From: GCA-002772825 sp964560655
Lineage (GTDB): Bacteria > Patescibacteriota > Minisyncoccia > GCA-002772825
DNA: 29,542 nt
NCBI GenBank assembly: GCA_964560655.1
Contig: CAZLLR010000006.1
Location: 1 to 29,542 of the forward strand
Direction of reading: 5' to 3'
This document shows positions 21,097 through 29,461 of the stretch, in pieces. Numbering within the stretch: the stretch's first letter is position 1; every line of letters starts with the position of its first letter. A program made the translations under genes and the position numbers. Below the pieces are notes generated by a model. That model was not told the DNA's origin. It was given only the letters and a program-made list of their open reading frames with translations, and ran no database searches.

Positions 21097-23295
21097 TTAA
21101 GGCTTCCTGCCTGCTTTAATTTCTTTTATATAATAATCTCCTTGAGTTTTAAAACTCGGTTCAAGCTCAATCGCTTTTTCGATCTCCTCCACTGCTTTAC
21201 TCCGCATATTAAGCTCCGAGTAAGTAGCAGCTAGGCTTAAATGATATTGCGCATTAGAAGGATTAGAATTAACGAGTAAAATCCATATATCTTTCGCTTT
21301 CTCCATATTTCCTATTGTGGCATAAGCATTAGCAAGATCAGTGCTCGGAATGTCTTTACCTCCGTAATAGGATTCGATAAGATTATTAACATAATCTTTT
21401 TTTCCAGCCCTCGCCGAGACAGTAATAAGATTTTTAACCGCTTCACCATAACTTTTATCAAGATTATAAGCAGTCTCTGCGGCGATAAATGCTTCTTCTG
21501 GCTTCTTGCCGTTCGCATAAGATTCAGCTAACGCAAAGTAAACTGACTGTTTTGTAGGGGCGAGTTCTCGCGCCTTAGTCAGTCTATCAAATGACTTTTC
21601 AAATTGACCAGCCTTACCATAAAGTGCACCAGCAAAGAGGTAATATCTCAAATCCTTAGGGCTCCTCTCTATCTGACTCTCAAGTTCAAAAAGAGCATCA
21701 TTAAGGATCGTATTTTTTTCTTCATCGGAAAAATTATCTGAAGACCTCGCCTTATTAGCATAATCTGAAAGTTGATCTACTGCTTCAGCACTCCCAAAAG
21801 TGTTTAAGGCGATAACGTTCTTAAAGCTATTTAATACAACCTCGGGGCTCTGCCCTGCCCTAACGGACCTCAAGGTATTGATAAGATTTTTAGCAGCTAA
21901 AGCCGGTTTTAAATTAACAGTATAAAGAGAGAATGACACAACTATAAAAGCTAGAACTATAACAGCATATCCTAGGAAGCTTGGTTCATCTTTAACTGAA
22001 TCATCCTTCTGTGTCAAAACCTCTTCTTCACTATATTGATAACTTATATACCCCAATATACTAAAGAACATAAAATAAGAAGTGAGGTTATCAAATACAA
22101 AAAGATTATGGAAGCCATAAGCGGTAAAGACAGCAAAGATTGCAGCGACCTCAAACACGCTTATTTTCCTTTTCTTATAAAGTTTCCACGCCATATAAAG
22201 CGAAGTGGCAAAGATTGAAAGGTAAGCCAAGAGTCCAAGTATGCCGGCAGATGTAAGCCAGTCGAAGAAAACATTGTGGGCCCTATCAAACCATTGTTCC
22301 TGCCCCCAAAGACGAGGGTCATAATATTTACTAAACAAAAGATTGTAATTCTCAGGACCCCAACCTAGAACAGGGTGCTCCTGAAATCCTTTTATAGACA
22401 TATTCCATATAAGGAATCTTGATTCAACCGTCTTCTCTGTAAAGGATATAGAAGAAAGCCTGTTTAAGACTGGGCTCTTTGCGACAAACGAAGTGTCTTT
22501 AATAGTCATAAAAACTCCTACTACTAAAGCTACTACCACAATTGCACCGATAGAGAATTTACGAATCTTCTTGCTCTTAGTCAAAAGGCCAGAGACGACA
22601 CCGAAAGCTACAAGCCCCGCAAGAAAACCTAAAATGGCCCCCCTTGTCGCAGTATAATAAAGTATAGGTAGATTAATCACGGCAAGGGCTATATATAAAT
22701 ATCTTAACCCGACTCTTTGGGATTTAAGATAAAGGACTGTCAATATAAAGAGTTGGAATATCACAAAGATAGCAAGGTAAGAGGCATTGCCAAAAGTAGC
22801 ATCAAGCCTAGCTGAACCTTGGTGAATCTTAAGCGCCCCAAGGAGCTGGAAATAAGCATAAAAGATAGCGAGTGTCCCAAAGGCAGTGATACTTCTAAAG
22901 AGCCAGAGCCAATCTTTTTTAAACTTCAAAGTGCTCGTTGCTACTAGGAAATATAAGAATAAGTGGATATGTCCCACCAAGCCCTCCATCCTCTCAAAGT
23001 TAGACCAGAAACTACGATAAGGATTCTCTCCAAAAATAGTCGCAAGAAATAAGATAAAAAGAGTCAATCCTAATGCAAAAAGTACTGGCGTCCTCTTCGG
23101 CCTATAACTCTTATCAAACACAGCCAATATAACCCATAAAAGGAACACTCCTTCCACAACTGATCTAAAGAAAAAATTCTTCCCTGTTATAAACGGGAAA
23201 AAGAACATACTAGAGACAATTAGAAAGATGGCCGGAAGTATAAAGATCCCACCTTTAACAATATAAGATAAAAATTTTAATTCTCTTTGATTCAT
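21097..23295 (-). CDS. O-antigen ligase/polymerase family membrane protein with C-terminal TPRs
   Basis: The 732-residue protein has about a dozen membrane helices in residues 1-480, including the long periplasmic loop with GWGPENYNLLFSKYYDPRLW and the nearby WFDRAHNVFFDWL, hallmarks of the Wzy_C (O-antigen ligase/Wzy-like) family, where conserved Arg and His act in glycan transfer. Residues about 540-730 are helical repeats (FAGALYGKAGQFEKSFDRL, YFALAESYANG, YHLSLAATYSEL) typical of TPRs, probably for protein contacts. It would join or polymerise lipid-linked glycans on the outer face of the membrane. Its ATG overlaps the ferredoxin stop (ATGA), which shows translational coupling. Ligase and polymerase cannot be told apart. 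Confidence 0.9.
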   Translation of the reverse strand: MNQRELKFLSYIVKGGIFILPAIFLIVSSMFFFPFITGKNFFFRSVVEGVFLLWVILAVFDKSYRPKRTPVLFALGLTLFILFLATIFGENPYRSFWSNFERMEGLVGHIHLFLYFLVATSTLKFKKDWLWLFRSITAFGTLAIFYAYFQLLGALKIHQGSARLDATFGNASYLAIFVIFQLFILTVLYLKSQRVGLRYLYIALAVINLPILYYTATRGAILGFLAGLVAFGVVSGLLTKSKKIRKFSIGAIVVVALVVGVFMTIKDTSFVAKSPVLNRLSSISFTEKTVESRFLIWNMSIKGFQEHPVLGWGPENYNLLFSKYYDPRLWGQEQWFDRAHNVFFDWLTSAGILGLLAYLSIFATSLYMAWKLYKKRKISVFEVAAIFAVFTAYGFHNLFVFDNLTSYFMFFSILGYISYQYSEEEVLTQKDDSVKDEPSFLGYAVIVLAFIVVSFSLYTVNLKPALAAKNLINTLRSVRAGQSPEVVLNSFKNVIALNTFGSAEAVDQLSDYANKARSSDNFSDEEKNTILNDALFELESQIERSPKDLRYYLFAGALYGKAGQFEKSFDRLTKARELAPTKQSVYFALAESYANGKKPEEAFIAAETAYNLDKSYGEAVKNLITVSARAGKKDYVNNLIESYYGGKDIPSTDLANAYATIGNMEKAKDIWILLVNSNPSNAQYHLSLAATYSELNMRSKAVEEIEKAIELEPSFKTQGDYYIKEIKAGRKP

Positions 23296-23525
23296 TGGTT
23301 TTCAATTATCTTAATAACTTGGACAGGGCACACCTCTTCAGCGTCTTTATTACAACCAACCTCTTCAACATCCAACTCATAGTCGCCTTTCTCATCTTTC
23401 TTGCCACCTATTATCTCTGCCTTATCATCATCTCCCATCTTCCAAAACTTAGGGCAAACAGCCACACAGCTTCCACAGCCAATGCACCCTTCATGCTCTT
23501 GATATATCTTTATCTTTTTGCTCAT
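23292..23525 (-). CDS. Small ferredoxin, one [4Fe-4S] cluster
   Basis: From ATG 23525 (MSKKIKIYQ) the protein has 77 residues; in-frame ATGs at 23534 and 23549 are alternatives. The cluster motif CIGCGSCVAVCP gives three Cys at C-x2-C-x2-C and a fourth before Pro. Near the end VGCNKDAEEVCPVQ holds the remote ligand and one further Cys that could form a disulfide. This is the plan of small single-cluster ferredoxins such as that of Thermotoga, an electron carrier. It overlaps the O-antigen ligase start by 4 bases, an unusual partner. It could serve the radical SAM enzyme at 25540-27003. The promoter at 23538-23566 favours the short, nearly leaderless start. Confidence 0.85.
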   Translation of the reverse strand: MSKKIKIYQEHEGCIGCGSCVAVCPKFWKMGDDDKAEIIGGKKDEKGDYELDVEEVGCNKDAEEVCPVQVIKIIENQ

Positions 23526-23537
23526 ATCTATCATTAT

Positions 23538-23588
23538 AAAATATAACAATCTAGACCAATTGTCAAAACACTCAAATAAGTATAGAAT
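23538..23588. promoter_or_regulatory. Overlapping divergent promoters between ferredoxin and Trm112-like gene
   Basis: Plus strand: TTGTCA (23560-23565), a 17-base spacer and TAGAAT (23583-23588), with ATG 11 bases on. Minus strand: perfect TTGACA (23566-23561), a 17-base spacer and TATTTT (23543-23538), with ATG 13 bases on. The two -35 boxes overlap, so RNA polymerase may bind one side at a time. Both messages would have very short leaders. Confidence 0.55.
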
Positions 23589-23598
23589 TTAATTGTTT

Positions 23599-23772
23599 AT
23601 GGCATACGATCAAAATAAAAAAAATATAAGCCACGAACTACTTCAGATATTAGTCTGCCCAGTTGACAAAGAAAAGCTTGAGTATAATAACAAAAAAAAT
23701 ATTCTCTCCTGCCATAAGTGCAATAAAAAATACAATATAAAAGATGGTATACCTATACTTTTAAACACTTAA
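23599..23772 (+). CDS. Trm112-like zinc-binding small protein (UPF0434 type)
   Basis: A 57-residue ORF from ATG 23599 reads MAYDQNKKNISHELLQILVC and continues with PVDKEKLEY, then SCHKCNKKYNIKDGIPILL. The features ELLQILVCPVDKEKL, two Cys from a CxxC-like pair (CHKC) and the ending DGIPILL match the Trm112/UPF0434 family, whose bacterial members are small zinc-ribbon-like proteins that may stabilise methyltransferases. It precedes the GT2 gene by 13 bases on the plus strand, so it is probably co-transcribed. Its substrate here is unknown; the methyltransferase at 27009-27749 is one possible partner, but nothing in the sequence links them. The call rests on short motifs. Confidence 0.75.
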   Translation: MAYDQNKKNISHELLQILVCPVDKEKLEYNNKKNILSCHKCNKKYNIKDGIPILLNT

Positions 23773-23785
23773 TAATATAATCCGT

Positions 23786-24649
23786 ATGGTAAAATTTTCA
23801 ATCATAATACCAGTTTATAATGAAGGCGAAAGCGCAAAACATACCCTTGAAGAATTAAGGGTCTTTTTAGATAAGAACACAGGAGAACATGAGATAATAG
23901 CCGTTGATGACGGTTCAGATCAGCATACTAAAAATATGCTTAAAGAAGTGTCAGGAATAAAACTTATAACCCATGACAGAAACCGTGGGTATGGTGCAGC
24001 GCTAAAGACTGGTGTTAAAAATTCATCTTACGATTGGGTGATGTTCTTTGACTCAGATGGTCAACATAAAACAGAATATATACCTGGGCTTTTAAAACAT
24101 ACTGACAACTACGATATGGTAGTCGGGGCAAGAAGCACTTATAAAGGTCCTTTTCTTAGGCAGCCCGGGAAAAGATTTCTAAAATTATTAGCCGAATATC
24201 TAGTCAACGCCAAGATACCAGATTTAAACTCTGGCTTTAGACTTATAAAGAAGAGTGGCTTCTTTAGATTTATGCACCTTTTTCCTAACTCATTCTCCCT
24301 TACCACGACAATAACCTTAGCCTTCTTCCGAGAAGGGTTAGATGTAAAATATATACCCATAACTATCAACAAAAGAGGCAGTAGCACTAAAAGCACAGTA
24401 AAGACAAAACATGGACTCCAAACAATTCTACTCATAATGAGAATGATTATGCTCTTCAATCCCCTTAAGATATTCTTACCTACAAGTCTACTACTCTTAT
24501 TACTTGGTATTATCTTCTCTATATACGGTATAATAGCCTTTGGTAATTTCCCAATATCCGGACTTCTTATACTTCTTACAAGCTTCATTGTTTTCTTCAA
24601 TGGACTACTCGCTGACCAGACGTCGACGATAATAAGAAACGAAAAATAA
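23786..24649 (+). CDS. Glycosyltransferase family 2, polyprenyl-phosphate type, with two C-terminal membrane helices
   Basis: The 287-residue protein has a GT-A fold: SIIIPVYNEGES at the start, the nucleotide-binding AVDDGSDQHT (Asp41-Asp42), HDRNRGYGAALKTG, the metal-binding FFDSDGQH (Asp89, Asp91) and LNSGFRLIKKSGF. Residues about 225-280 form two hydrophobic helices. The layout matches dolichol/undecaprenyl-phosphate sugar synthases (DPM1/GtrB-like), which charge a lipid carrier with one sugar for later use on the outer face. It overlaps the next gene by 1 base (TAATG), so it is coupled to the UPF0104-type membrane protein. Such pairs could supply a sugar to the O-antigen machinery or the membrane protein at 27820. 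Sugar donor unknown. Confidence 0.92.
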   Translation: MVKFSIIIPVYNEGESAKHTLEELRVFLDKNTGEHEIIAVDDGSDQHTKNMLKEVSGIKLITHDRNRGYGAALKTGVKNSSYDWVMFFDSDGQHKTEYIPGLLKHTDNYDMVVGARSTYKGPFLRQPGKRFLKLLAEYLVNAKIPDLNSGFRLIKKSGFFRFMHLFPNSFSLTTTITLAFFREGLDVKYIPITINKRGSSTKSTVKTKHGLQTILLIMRMIMLFNPLKIFLPTSLLLLLLGIIFSIYGIIAFGNFPISGLLILLTSFIVFFNGLLADQTSTIIRNEK

Positions 24650-25611
24650 TGAAAAGAGCAAAATTTTACATTCATTTTATAGGACTTGGATTATTCGCGG
24701 TAATCTTATATGAAATAGATGCTATAAAAACTTTCTCATTAATAAAAGAAGTGGATTTGTGTTACTTATCTCTTTCTATCTTGCTTATTTTCCCTATAAT
24801 TTTCTTAAGAAACTTAAGGTGGCAATATATATTAAAAAACGAAAAAATAGAAATAGGCTTTAAAGAATCTTTCCTTATATATTTTTATGCAATTTTCTGG
24901 GGGGCAGTGACGCCAGGTAGCTTAGGGGAATTCTCAAAAATAATTTTTCTAAACAGGAAAAAAGTATCTTGGGTCAAATCCGCCTCAAGCGTGATAATTG
25001 ATAGACTCTTTGATATAATTACTATCCTTATATTAGGCCTCTTAAGTATAATCTTCTTCTTTAAAAATTTTACCAACACAATTCATCTCTTAAGTTTAGT
25101 CCTAATTCTATTCGGCTCAGTTATCATACTTTTATATTATGACAGAAAAATATTCGTCAACATTTTTTCAAAAATATTAAAAAAACTTCCTAAAACTATA
25201 TCTGAAAAAATCAGTAAAGAAGATATAGAAAATTTCTTCACTTCATTTAAGAAGCCGTTACTTTTAATAGCAAGTAGTATATTCCTAAGCCTTTCCGCTT
25301 GGTTCTTATACTTCTTCTCTTTATACTCTTTATCGCTTGCTCTTGGGCTTGGAGTATCTTTTTTGGTGATATCAGCAGCTATAGCAACTATCAGCATATT
25401 AAACCTCTTACCTATTAGTATCTCTGGTATCGGCACAAGAGATCTTGCTCTGATAGTCATATTTTCCCAAATAGGACTAGAAAAAGAGAAGGCCGTAGCC
25501 TTCTCTTTGCTTATACTTATGACATTTATATTAAACGCTCTATTTGGCTGGCTTGCCGGCTTTTTTATAGAAAAGGATCCACTTAAGGTGAGTCCAAGCG
25601 ACATCACTTAG
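24649..25611 (+). CDS. UPF0104 / lysylphosphatidylglycerol synthase-type membrane protein (putative flippase)
   Basis: The 320-residue protein has about eight to nine membrane helices and the family motifs GAVTPGSLGEFSKIIFL and, near the C-terminus, PISISGIGTRDLALIVIF. This is the membrane domain found in LPG synthases and AglD-like proteins, but the soluble aminoacyl-transferase domain is absent. Such stand-alone versions are often proposed to flip lipid-linked sugars. It is coupled to the GT2 by a 1-base overlap. Its last 72 bases lie antisense to the last 24 codons of the radical SAM gene. Transport role is inference. Confidence 0.85.
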   Translation: MKRAKFYIHFIGLGLFAVILYEIDAIKTFSLIKEVDLCYLSLSILLIFPIIFLRNLRWQYILKNEKIEIGFKESFLIYFYAIFWGAVTPGSLGEFSKIIFLNRKKVSWVKSASSVIIDRLFDIITILILGLLSIIFFFKNFTNTIHLLSLVLILFGSVIILLYYDRKIFVNIFSKILKKLPKTISEKISKEDIENFFTSFKKPLLLIASSIFLSLSAWFLYFFSLYSLSLALGLGVSFLVISAAIATISILNLLPISISGIGTRDLALIVIFSQIGLEKEKAVAFSLLILMTFILNALFGWLAGFFIEKDPLKVSPSDIT

Positions 25612-27003
25612 AACTTTAATATCATGGAAGCTTCGTATTCCTTTCAACATGTTTACAACAGCTCTCGGACGCAAATAAAATTCCTTATAAGCCCTCTTCA
25701 TGCTATTAACAATATCTTCACTTGAAAAATCAGGGTAACTTACTATGGCCGAATAATTCTGGTCAAAATCCTCCCAATTACTACTTGTAAGCCACCCTTG
25801 TTCTGTGACAAGTTTGAAGAAGTCTGTACCTGGGTAAGGAGCAGCTACTGCAAAATTAGCTAGAGTTAGAGGAAGACTTTTTGCAAGTTTGATCGTCTCA
25901 TCTACTGTCTCCTTACTTTCCCCGGGTAAACCTATTATGAAGTAACCCCATACTTTTATACCAGCACGTGAAGCGCTATTAACCGTCTCTCTTATCTTCT
26001 CTACTGTGATATCCTTCCTAGCAATATCTAATACCTTTTGAGAACCTGACTCTAAACCAAACATCACCATTTCACATCCGGCTTTCTTCATCCACTCTAG
26101 CGTCTCAAAGTCTACAGTATCTACTCTTGAATTACACATCCACCTTATCCCTAAATTTTCATTAATAATCCTTTTACATAGATCGATAACTTCTTTTTTA
26201 TTAACAGTAAAAGTGTCAGAATGAAAAAGAATATTTTTCACACCGATCTTTTTCAAATAACGAAGCTCCGCTAGTATACTGTCATTTGACCTTTGCCTGA
26301 AGACCCTATTCCAAGCAATTGGGGATCGACAAAACATACAACGAAAAGGACATCCACGAGAAGCGGTAACAAAAGTAAACTTAGAACCTATAAAAGGAAG
26401 GTTATACTTATCTATAGGCATAAGTTCATGAAGTGGGATAGGAAGTGAATCAAGATCCTTAATCAACGGCCTCTTCTCATTGGCAGTAGCTTCCCCATCC
26501 TCCTTCCTATAAGCAATCCCCTTTACCAGAGAAAGATCTCCATCACCCTCAACAACATCTACAAGTCCTGCCAAGGTCTCCTCCGCCTCACCTTCAATTA
26601 CAAAATCAAGGTCTTTAAATTTCTCTATACTCTCTTTCGGTAAAGCTGTGACATGAGAACCGACAGCGATACTTTTTGCCCCATTTTTTTTAGCTACACT
26701 TGCTACCCTCATATCGTTTGAGATGGTAGAACTTATGGCATTAAATAGAATATAATCTGGTTTCTTCTTCTCAATAATTTCTTCAAAATCTCCCCCGAGC
26801 TCGCTCCAGTGTATCTCATCTGCGATACAATCCATCAACTCTACATTGAAATCTTTCCCCTTCATAACAGCCGCCAAATAAGCCAAATTAGTCTGTGGCC
26901 AAATAGTCTTTTCCCGTGTCTTTCTACCCGAGCGGTCTAAGTCCCTTATTACCATCACTCCAAGTTCGGGAGTAGGAGGATTTATAAAAATTATTTTTTT
27001 CAT
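25540..27003 (-). CDS. B12-binding-domain radical SAM enzyme
   Basis: The 487-residue protein has an N-terminal cobalamin-binding-like region (IIFINPPTPELGVMVIRDLD, then AVGSHVTALPKE), although a clear base-off DxHxxG motif is not obvious. The radical SAM cluster follows: SRGCPFRCMFC with Cys218, Cys222 and Cys225 (C-x3-C-x2-C), then GxxxxxFxSD-like segments and MFGLESGSQKVL, a typical SAM-binding Gly motif. Families with this plan include envelope-modifying methylases and hopanoid-type enzymes. It probably methylates or rearranges a lipid or glycan. The methyltransferase gene lies 5 bases upstream, so the two are likely coupled. The function is uncertain. Confidence 0.9.
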   Translation of the reverse strand: MKKIIFINPPTPELGVMVIRDLDRSGRKTREKTIWPQTNLAYLAAVMKGKDFNVELMDCIADEIHWSELGGDFEEIIEKKKPDYILFNAISSTISNDMRVASVAKKNGAKSIAVGSHVTALPKESIEKFKDLDFVIEGEAEETLAGLVDVVEGDGDLSLVKGIAYRKEDGEATANEKRPLIKDLDSLPIPLHELMPIDKYNLPFIGSKFTFVTASRGCPFRCMFCRSPIAWNRVFRQRSNDSILAELRYLKKIGVKNILFHSDTFTVNKKEVIDLCKRIINENLGIRWMCNSRVDTVDFETLEWMKKAGCEMVMFGLESGSQKVLDIARKDITVEKIRETVNSASRAGIKVWGYFIIGLPGESKETVDETIKLAKSLPLTLANFAVAAPYPGTDFFKLVTEQGWLTSSNWEDFDQNYSAIVSYPDFSSEDIVNSMKRAYKEFYLRPRAVVNMLKGIRSFHDIKVLSDVAWTHLKWILFYKKAGKPAK

Positions 27004-27008
27004 AATAT

Positions 27009-27749
27009 TTATCTCTTTTCAACTCCAATCATTATACCGAAAGCGAGTTTTTTTACAAATGGGATTTTGCTTATAATTTTATCAACCAATATCAAAGACA
27101 GAGTCAAAATACTCTTAAAAGGAAAGAATCTATAGATATTTATCATGTCAGGAAAACCGAGTAAAGGATATGCGATAAACCCAAAATAATAAATCTCTTT
27201 CACTTCAAACTCCTTTTCTATGAGCTTTAGTATCTCACTACTTTTGAAATTCTTATGACTCTCGGCAAAATGTTCTCCCTTATTCATAATCTTCCTCGGC
27301 AAGCCATTGATAAAAGATTTATTCGTATCAGCAAATACTACTTCCCCGCCGGGCTTTAAGATTCTTTTTATCTCACTAAGAGCCTTTGGTACATCAAAGA
27401 GGTGGTGCAGGAGCGCTCGAGCATATATCACGTCAAAAGAGCTGTCAGCAAAAGGGAGGTTCTCTGCATCAGCGCAGATGACTCTTTCCTCTTTCTCCTT
27501 CGCGTGAGTCAGCATATTATGAGAGATATCATAGCCTACTAAATTATCAAAATTATTATTCTTTAGATACTCCATCATCTGTCCTGTCCCGCAACCAGCA
27601 TCAAGGACAAGCCCTCTTGGTGGTGCCATCTTTACCATCTTCCCAAACCAAAAATCATGATATTTTTTTGAATACTCTTTCTGGTAGCGAACCTCTTCAT
27701 AAAAGTCAGCTACAAAGTCTTGAGTTTTAATCTCTTTTTCTTTATCCAT
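27009..27749 (-). CDS. Class I SAM-dependent methyltransferase
   Basis: The 246-residue protein has motif I LVLDAGCGTGQMMEYL, an acidic post-I residue in LVGYDISHNMLTHA, motif II-like FDVIYARALLHHLFDVPKAL, and LKPGGEVVFADTN. This is the UbiE/Methyltransf_11 type common in envelope and quinone loci. The C-terminal half has hydrophobic, aromatic stretches (YYFGFIAYPLLGFPDMINIY), perhaps for a lipid substrate. It lies directly upstream of the radical SAM gene and 70 bases after the preceding gene's stop, with a hairpin between. The acceptor is unknown. Confidence 0.92.
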   Translation of the reverse strand: MDKEKEIKTQDFVADFYEEVRYQKEYSKKYHDFWFGKMVKMAPPRGLVLDAGCGTGQMMEYLKNNNFDNLVGYDISHNMLTHAKEKEERVICADAENLPFADSSFDVIYARALLHHLFDVPKALSEIKRILKPGGEVVFADTNKSFINGLPRKIMNKGEHFAESHKNFKSSEILKLIEKEFEVKEIYYFGFIAYPLLGFPDMINIYRFFPFKSILTLSLILVDKIISKIPFVKKLAFGIMIGVEKR

Positions 27750-27790
27750 AAAATCTTTATTTTAAATCCTATCTGCTAGCAGGCATAATG

Positions 27791-27814
27791 AACGGCTCAA
27801 CCAGTTGAGCCGTT
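27791..27814 (-). terminator. Palindromic hairpin after the large membrane protein gene
   Basis: AACGGCTCAAC (27791-27801) and GTTGAGCCGTT (27804-27814) are perfect reverse complements around CA. It lies 5 bases after the stop of the membrane protein gene. The U-tract is missing on the minus strand, so it may be a weak terminator or an mRNA end-stabilising hairpin. Confidence 0.55.
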
Positions 27815-27819
27815 GAGAA

Positions 27820-29397
27820 TTATTGCTCTATAAACCTAGTAACTCCGAACTCCTTAAACACATCATCAAGTCTATTGTCTGCCCTAAGCTTCTCTATAGT
27901 CTCTGGTGCGAAGTAGATAAAACTTTTATCCAAGTAATAATTAAAAAGTAGTGGCGCACTCTGGTTAAAGCTTACTGCTATCACTTCTTCGTCGCTAATA
28001 TTTTCACTTCTTAACTCTTCTATTAATGGCATGGCTTCTGGCAGGAAACTTGTCTCATAAGACTCATGGAACATCCATTTATTTGAGACGAAAAGCTGAA
28101 GAGATAGAAAGAGAACTAATCCGAGTCCAAATAAAATATATTTTACCCTACTCTCTATACATTGGCTAAACATCCTAACTAAAGCTAATACTCCTAAAGA
28201 TATTAGCAATACAATAGCAAGACGTATCTCGAGGAAATGATCCCAATTATTTGTCTTAAGTAATATTAAGCCAATATACCACACGAGTAGCCATATCGAT
28301 AAAAATCTAAAAAGATCTCTTCTCTCTTTATAAAGATACGCCCCTCCTAATAGGATTAAGAACAAGAAGAAAGGTCCACCAAAATTTATAATAGATAAAG
28401 CCTGCTTAGGGTAAAAGATTGCCGAGTTTAAGTACATCTTAAATTGTTTTAAGATAGACACGTGGTACCCATACTTAAGCTGGAACTCTAAAATATCAGG
28501 ATTATTTAAGCCAGCGATACTTTCTATATAACTGTCTTTCTCGTAGTGATAAGTATAAGGATCCGGGAAAAGATGCCCGTAACGGCTAAACGATTCATCT
28601 GTACCTGTTATATAAGAATTATTAAAAAGCCCAAAGCCAACGAAGATTAAGATTACTGGCAAGGCAAATATAATTACTTTTCTCCATGACTTATTTATAT
28701 AAAGCTCATAAAGAATGACTGGTATAACCGAAAAAATAAAAGCGTTACGAGAAACAATAGCAAGGCCTAAGAATAAACCGCTAAAGAGAAGTTTAAAGTA
28801 TGAATTATTGAAGTGAAAAAAACTTTCTTTACGAGAGACTTCTTCTTTACTCCCCGAAGTAAGTAATGGCAACTCTTTGGATCTACCCCAAAAATAGATA
28901 AGAAGTCCGAGCAAGAAAAATATACTGGCAAACTCATAAGATCCGGCAAAAAGGGCTCCCTTCCAAACAAACGGCATAAATATATCAAAAAGTGCAGCCA
29001 AAAATGCCAAGTAAAAATTACCGAAAATCCTAAGAATTAAAAAGAAGATCAAGGCAGTAGATAAAGCAAAAAGAAAGACCGAAAGATAAAAAGGTAAATT
29101 CAGATTAAAGCCGAAGATATTAAAAGCTTCCGCCTCTAATAAGATAGTTAACTTGTTTCCAAAACTAGATTCAACCCCCTCGTCTTTGACTTGAGAAGTA
29201 GCGAGAACAACATTTTTCTCACTTTCTAGTTTATACTCACTCGTCTGTGCTAAGTTCCTAGAAAGGATTAGGTTCCCATGTAGGCCTGTTGGAGCATAAC
29301 CTTTATAGACAATAGGTGTAGCCCTTAGAACCCCAGCCAAGGCAAATATAAAAAATGCTGCAATTATAATTTTTTTGTTCATCCTGTTAGAAGTCAT
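27820..29397 (-). CDS. Multi-pass membrane protein, probably a GT-C (family 39-like) glycosyltransferase
   Basis: The 525-residue protein has about ten to twelve hydrophobic helices and a large soluble C-terminal part. The first external loop (GYAPTGLHGNLILSRNLAQT) is placed like the catalytic loop of GT-C enzymes, yet the usual acidic pair is not obvious there, so activity is uncertain. It ends with EVIAVSFNQSAPLLFNYYLD and a short segment like the C-terminal domains of mannosyltransferase-like proteins. It would use lipid-linked sugars from the neighbouring GT2. Start: ATG 29397 gives MTSNRMNKK, but a TATAAT at 29399-29404 leaves only one base before it, so ATG 29382 (MNKKIIIAAFF) may be used instead. 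The first codons overlap an inverted repeat. Family call moderate. Confidence 0.65.
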   Translation of the reverse strand: MTSNRMNKKIIIAAFFIFALAGVLRATPIVYKGYAPTGLHGNLILSRNLAQTSEYKLESEKNVVLATSQVKDEGVESSFGNKLTILLEAEAFNIFGFNLNLPFYLSVFLFALSTALIFFLILRIFGNFYLAFLAALFDIFMPFVWKGALFAGSYEFASIFFLLGLLIYFWGRSKELPLLTSGSKEEVSRKESFFHFNNSYFKLLFSGLFLGLAIVSRNAFIFSVIPVILYELYINKSWRKVIIFALPVILIFVGFGLFNNSYITGTDESFSRYGHLFPDPYTYHYEKDSYIESIAGLNNPDILEFQLKYGYHVSILKQFKMYLNSAIFYPKQALSIINFGGPFFLFLILLGGAYLYKERRDLFRFLSIWLLVWYIGLILLKTNNWDHFLEIRLAIVLLISLGVLALVRMFSQCIESRVKYILFGLGLVLFLSLQLFVSNKWMFHESYETSFLPEAMPLIEELRSENISDEEVIAVSFNQSAPLLFNYYLDKSFIYFAPETIEKLRADNRLDDVFKEFGVTRFIEQ

Positions 29398-29460
29398 GAT
29401 TATATATCTTTAACACTTGTTTATATCACATTAGATAGCTTTTTGAAACTTCTAACGGGA
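29382..29460. repeat. Inverted repeat bracketing the start of the membrane protein gene
   Basis: TCCTGTTAGAAGT (29382-29394) and ACTTCTAACGGGA (29448-29460) pair over 13 positions with one T-G. It is the same motif as at 10099-10175 (core GTTAGAA/TTCTAAC with a C/G end). The outer arm again follows an ATG, here giving MNPVRSFKKLSNVI then stop, and overlaps the stop codon of the upstream gene. Confidence 0.65.
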
Positions 29461-29461
29461 T

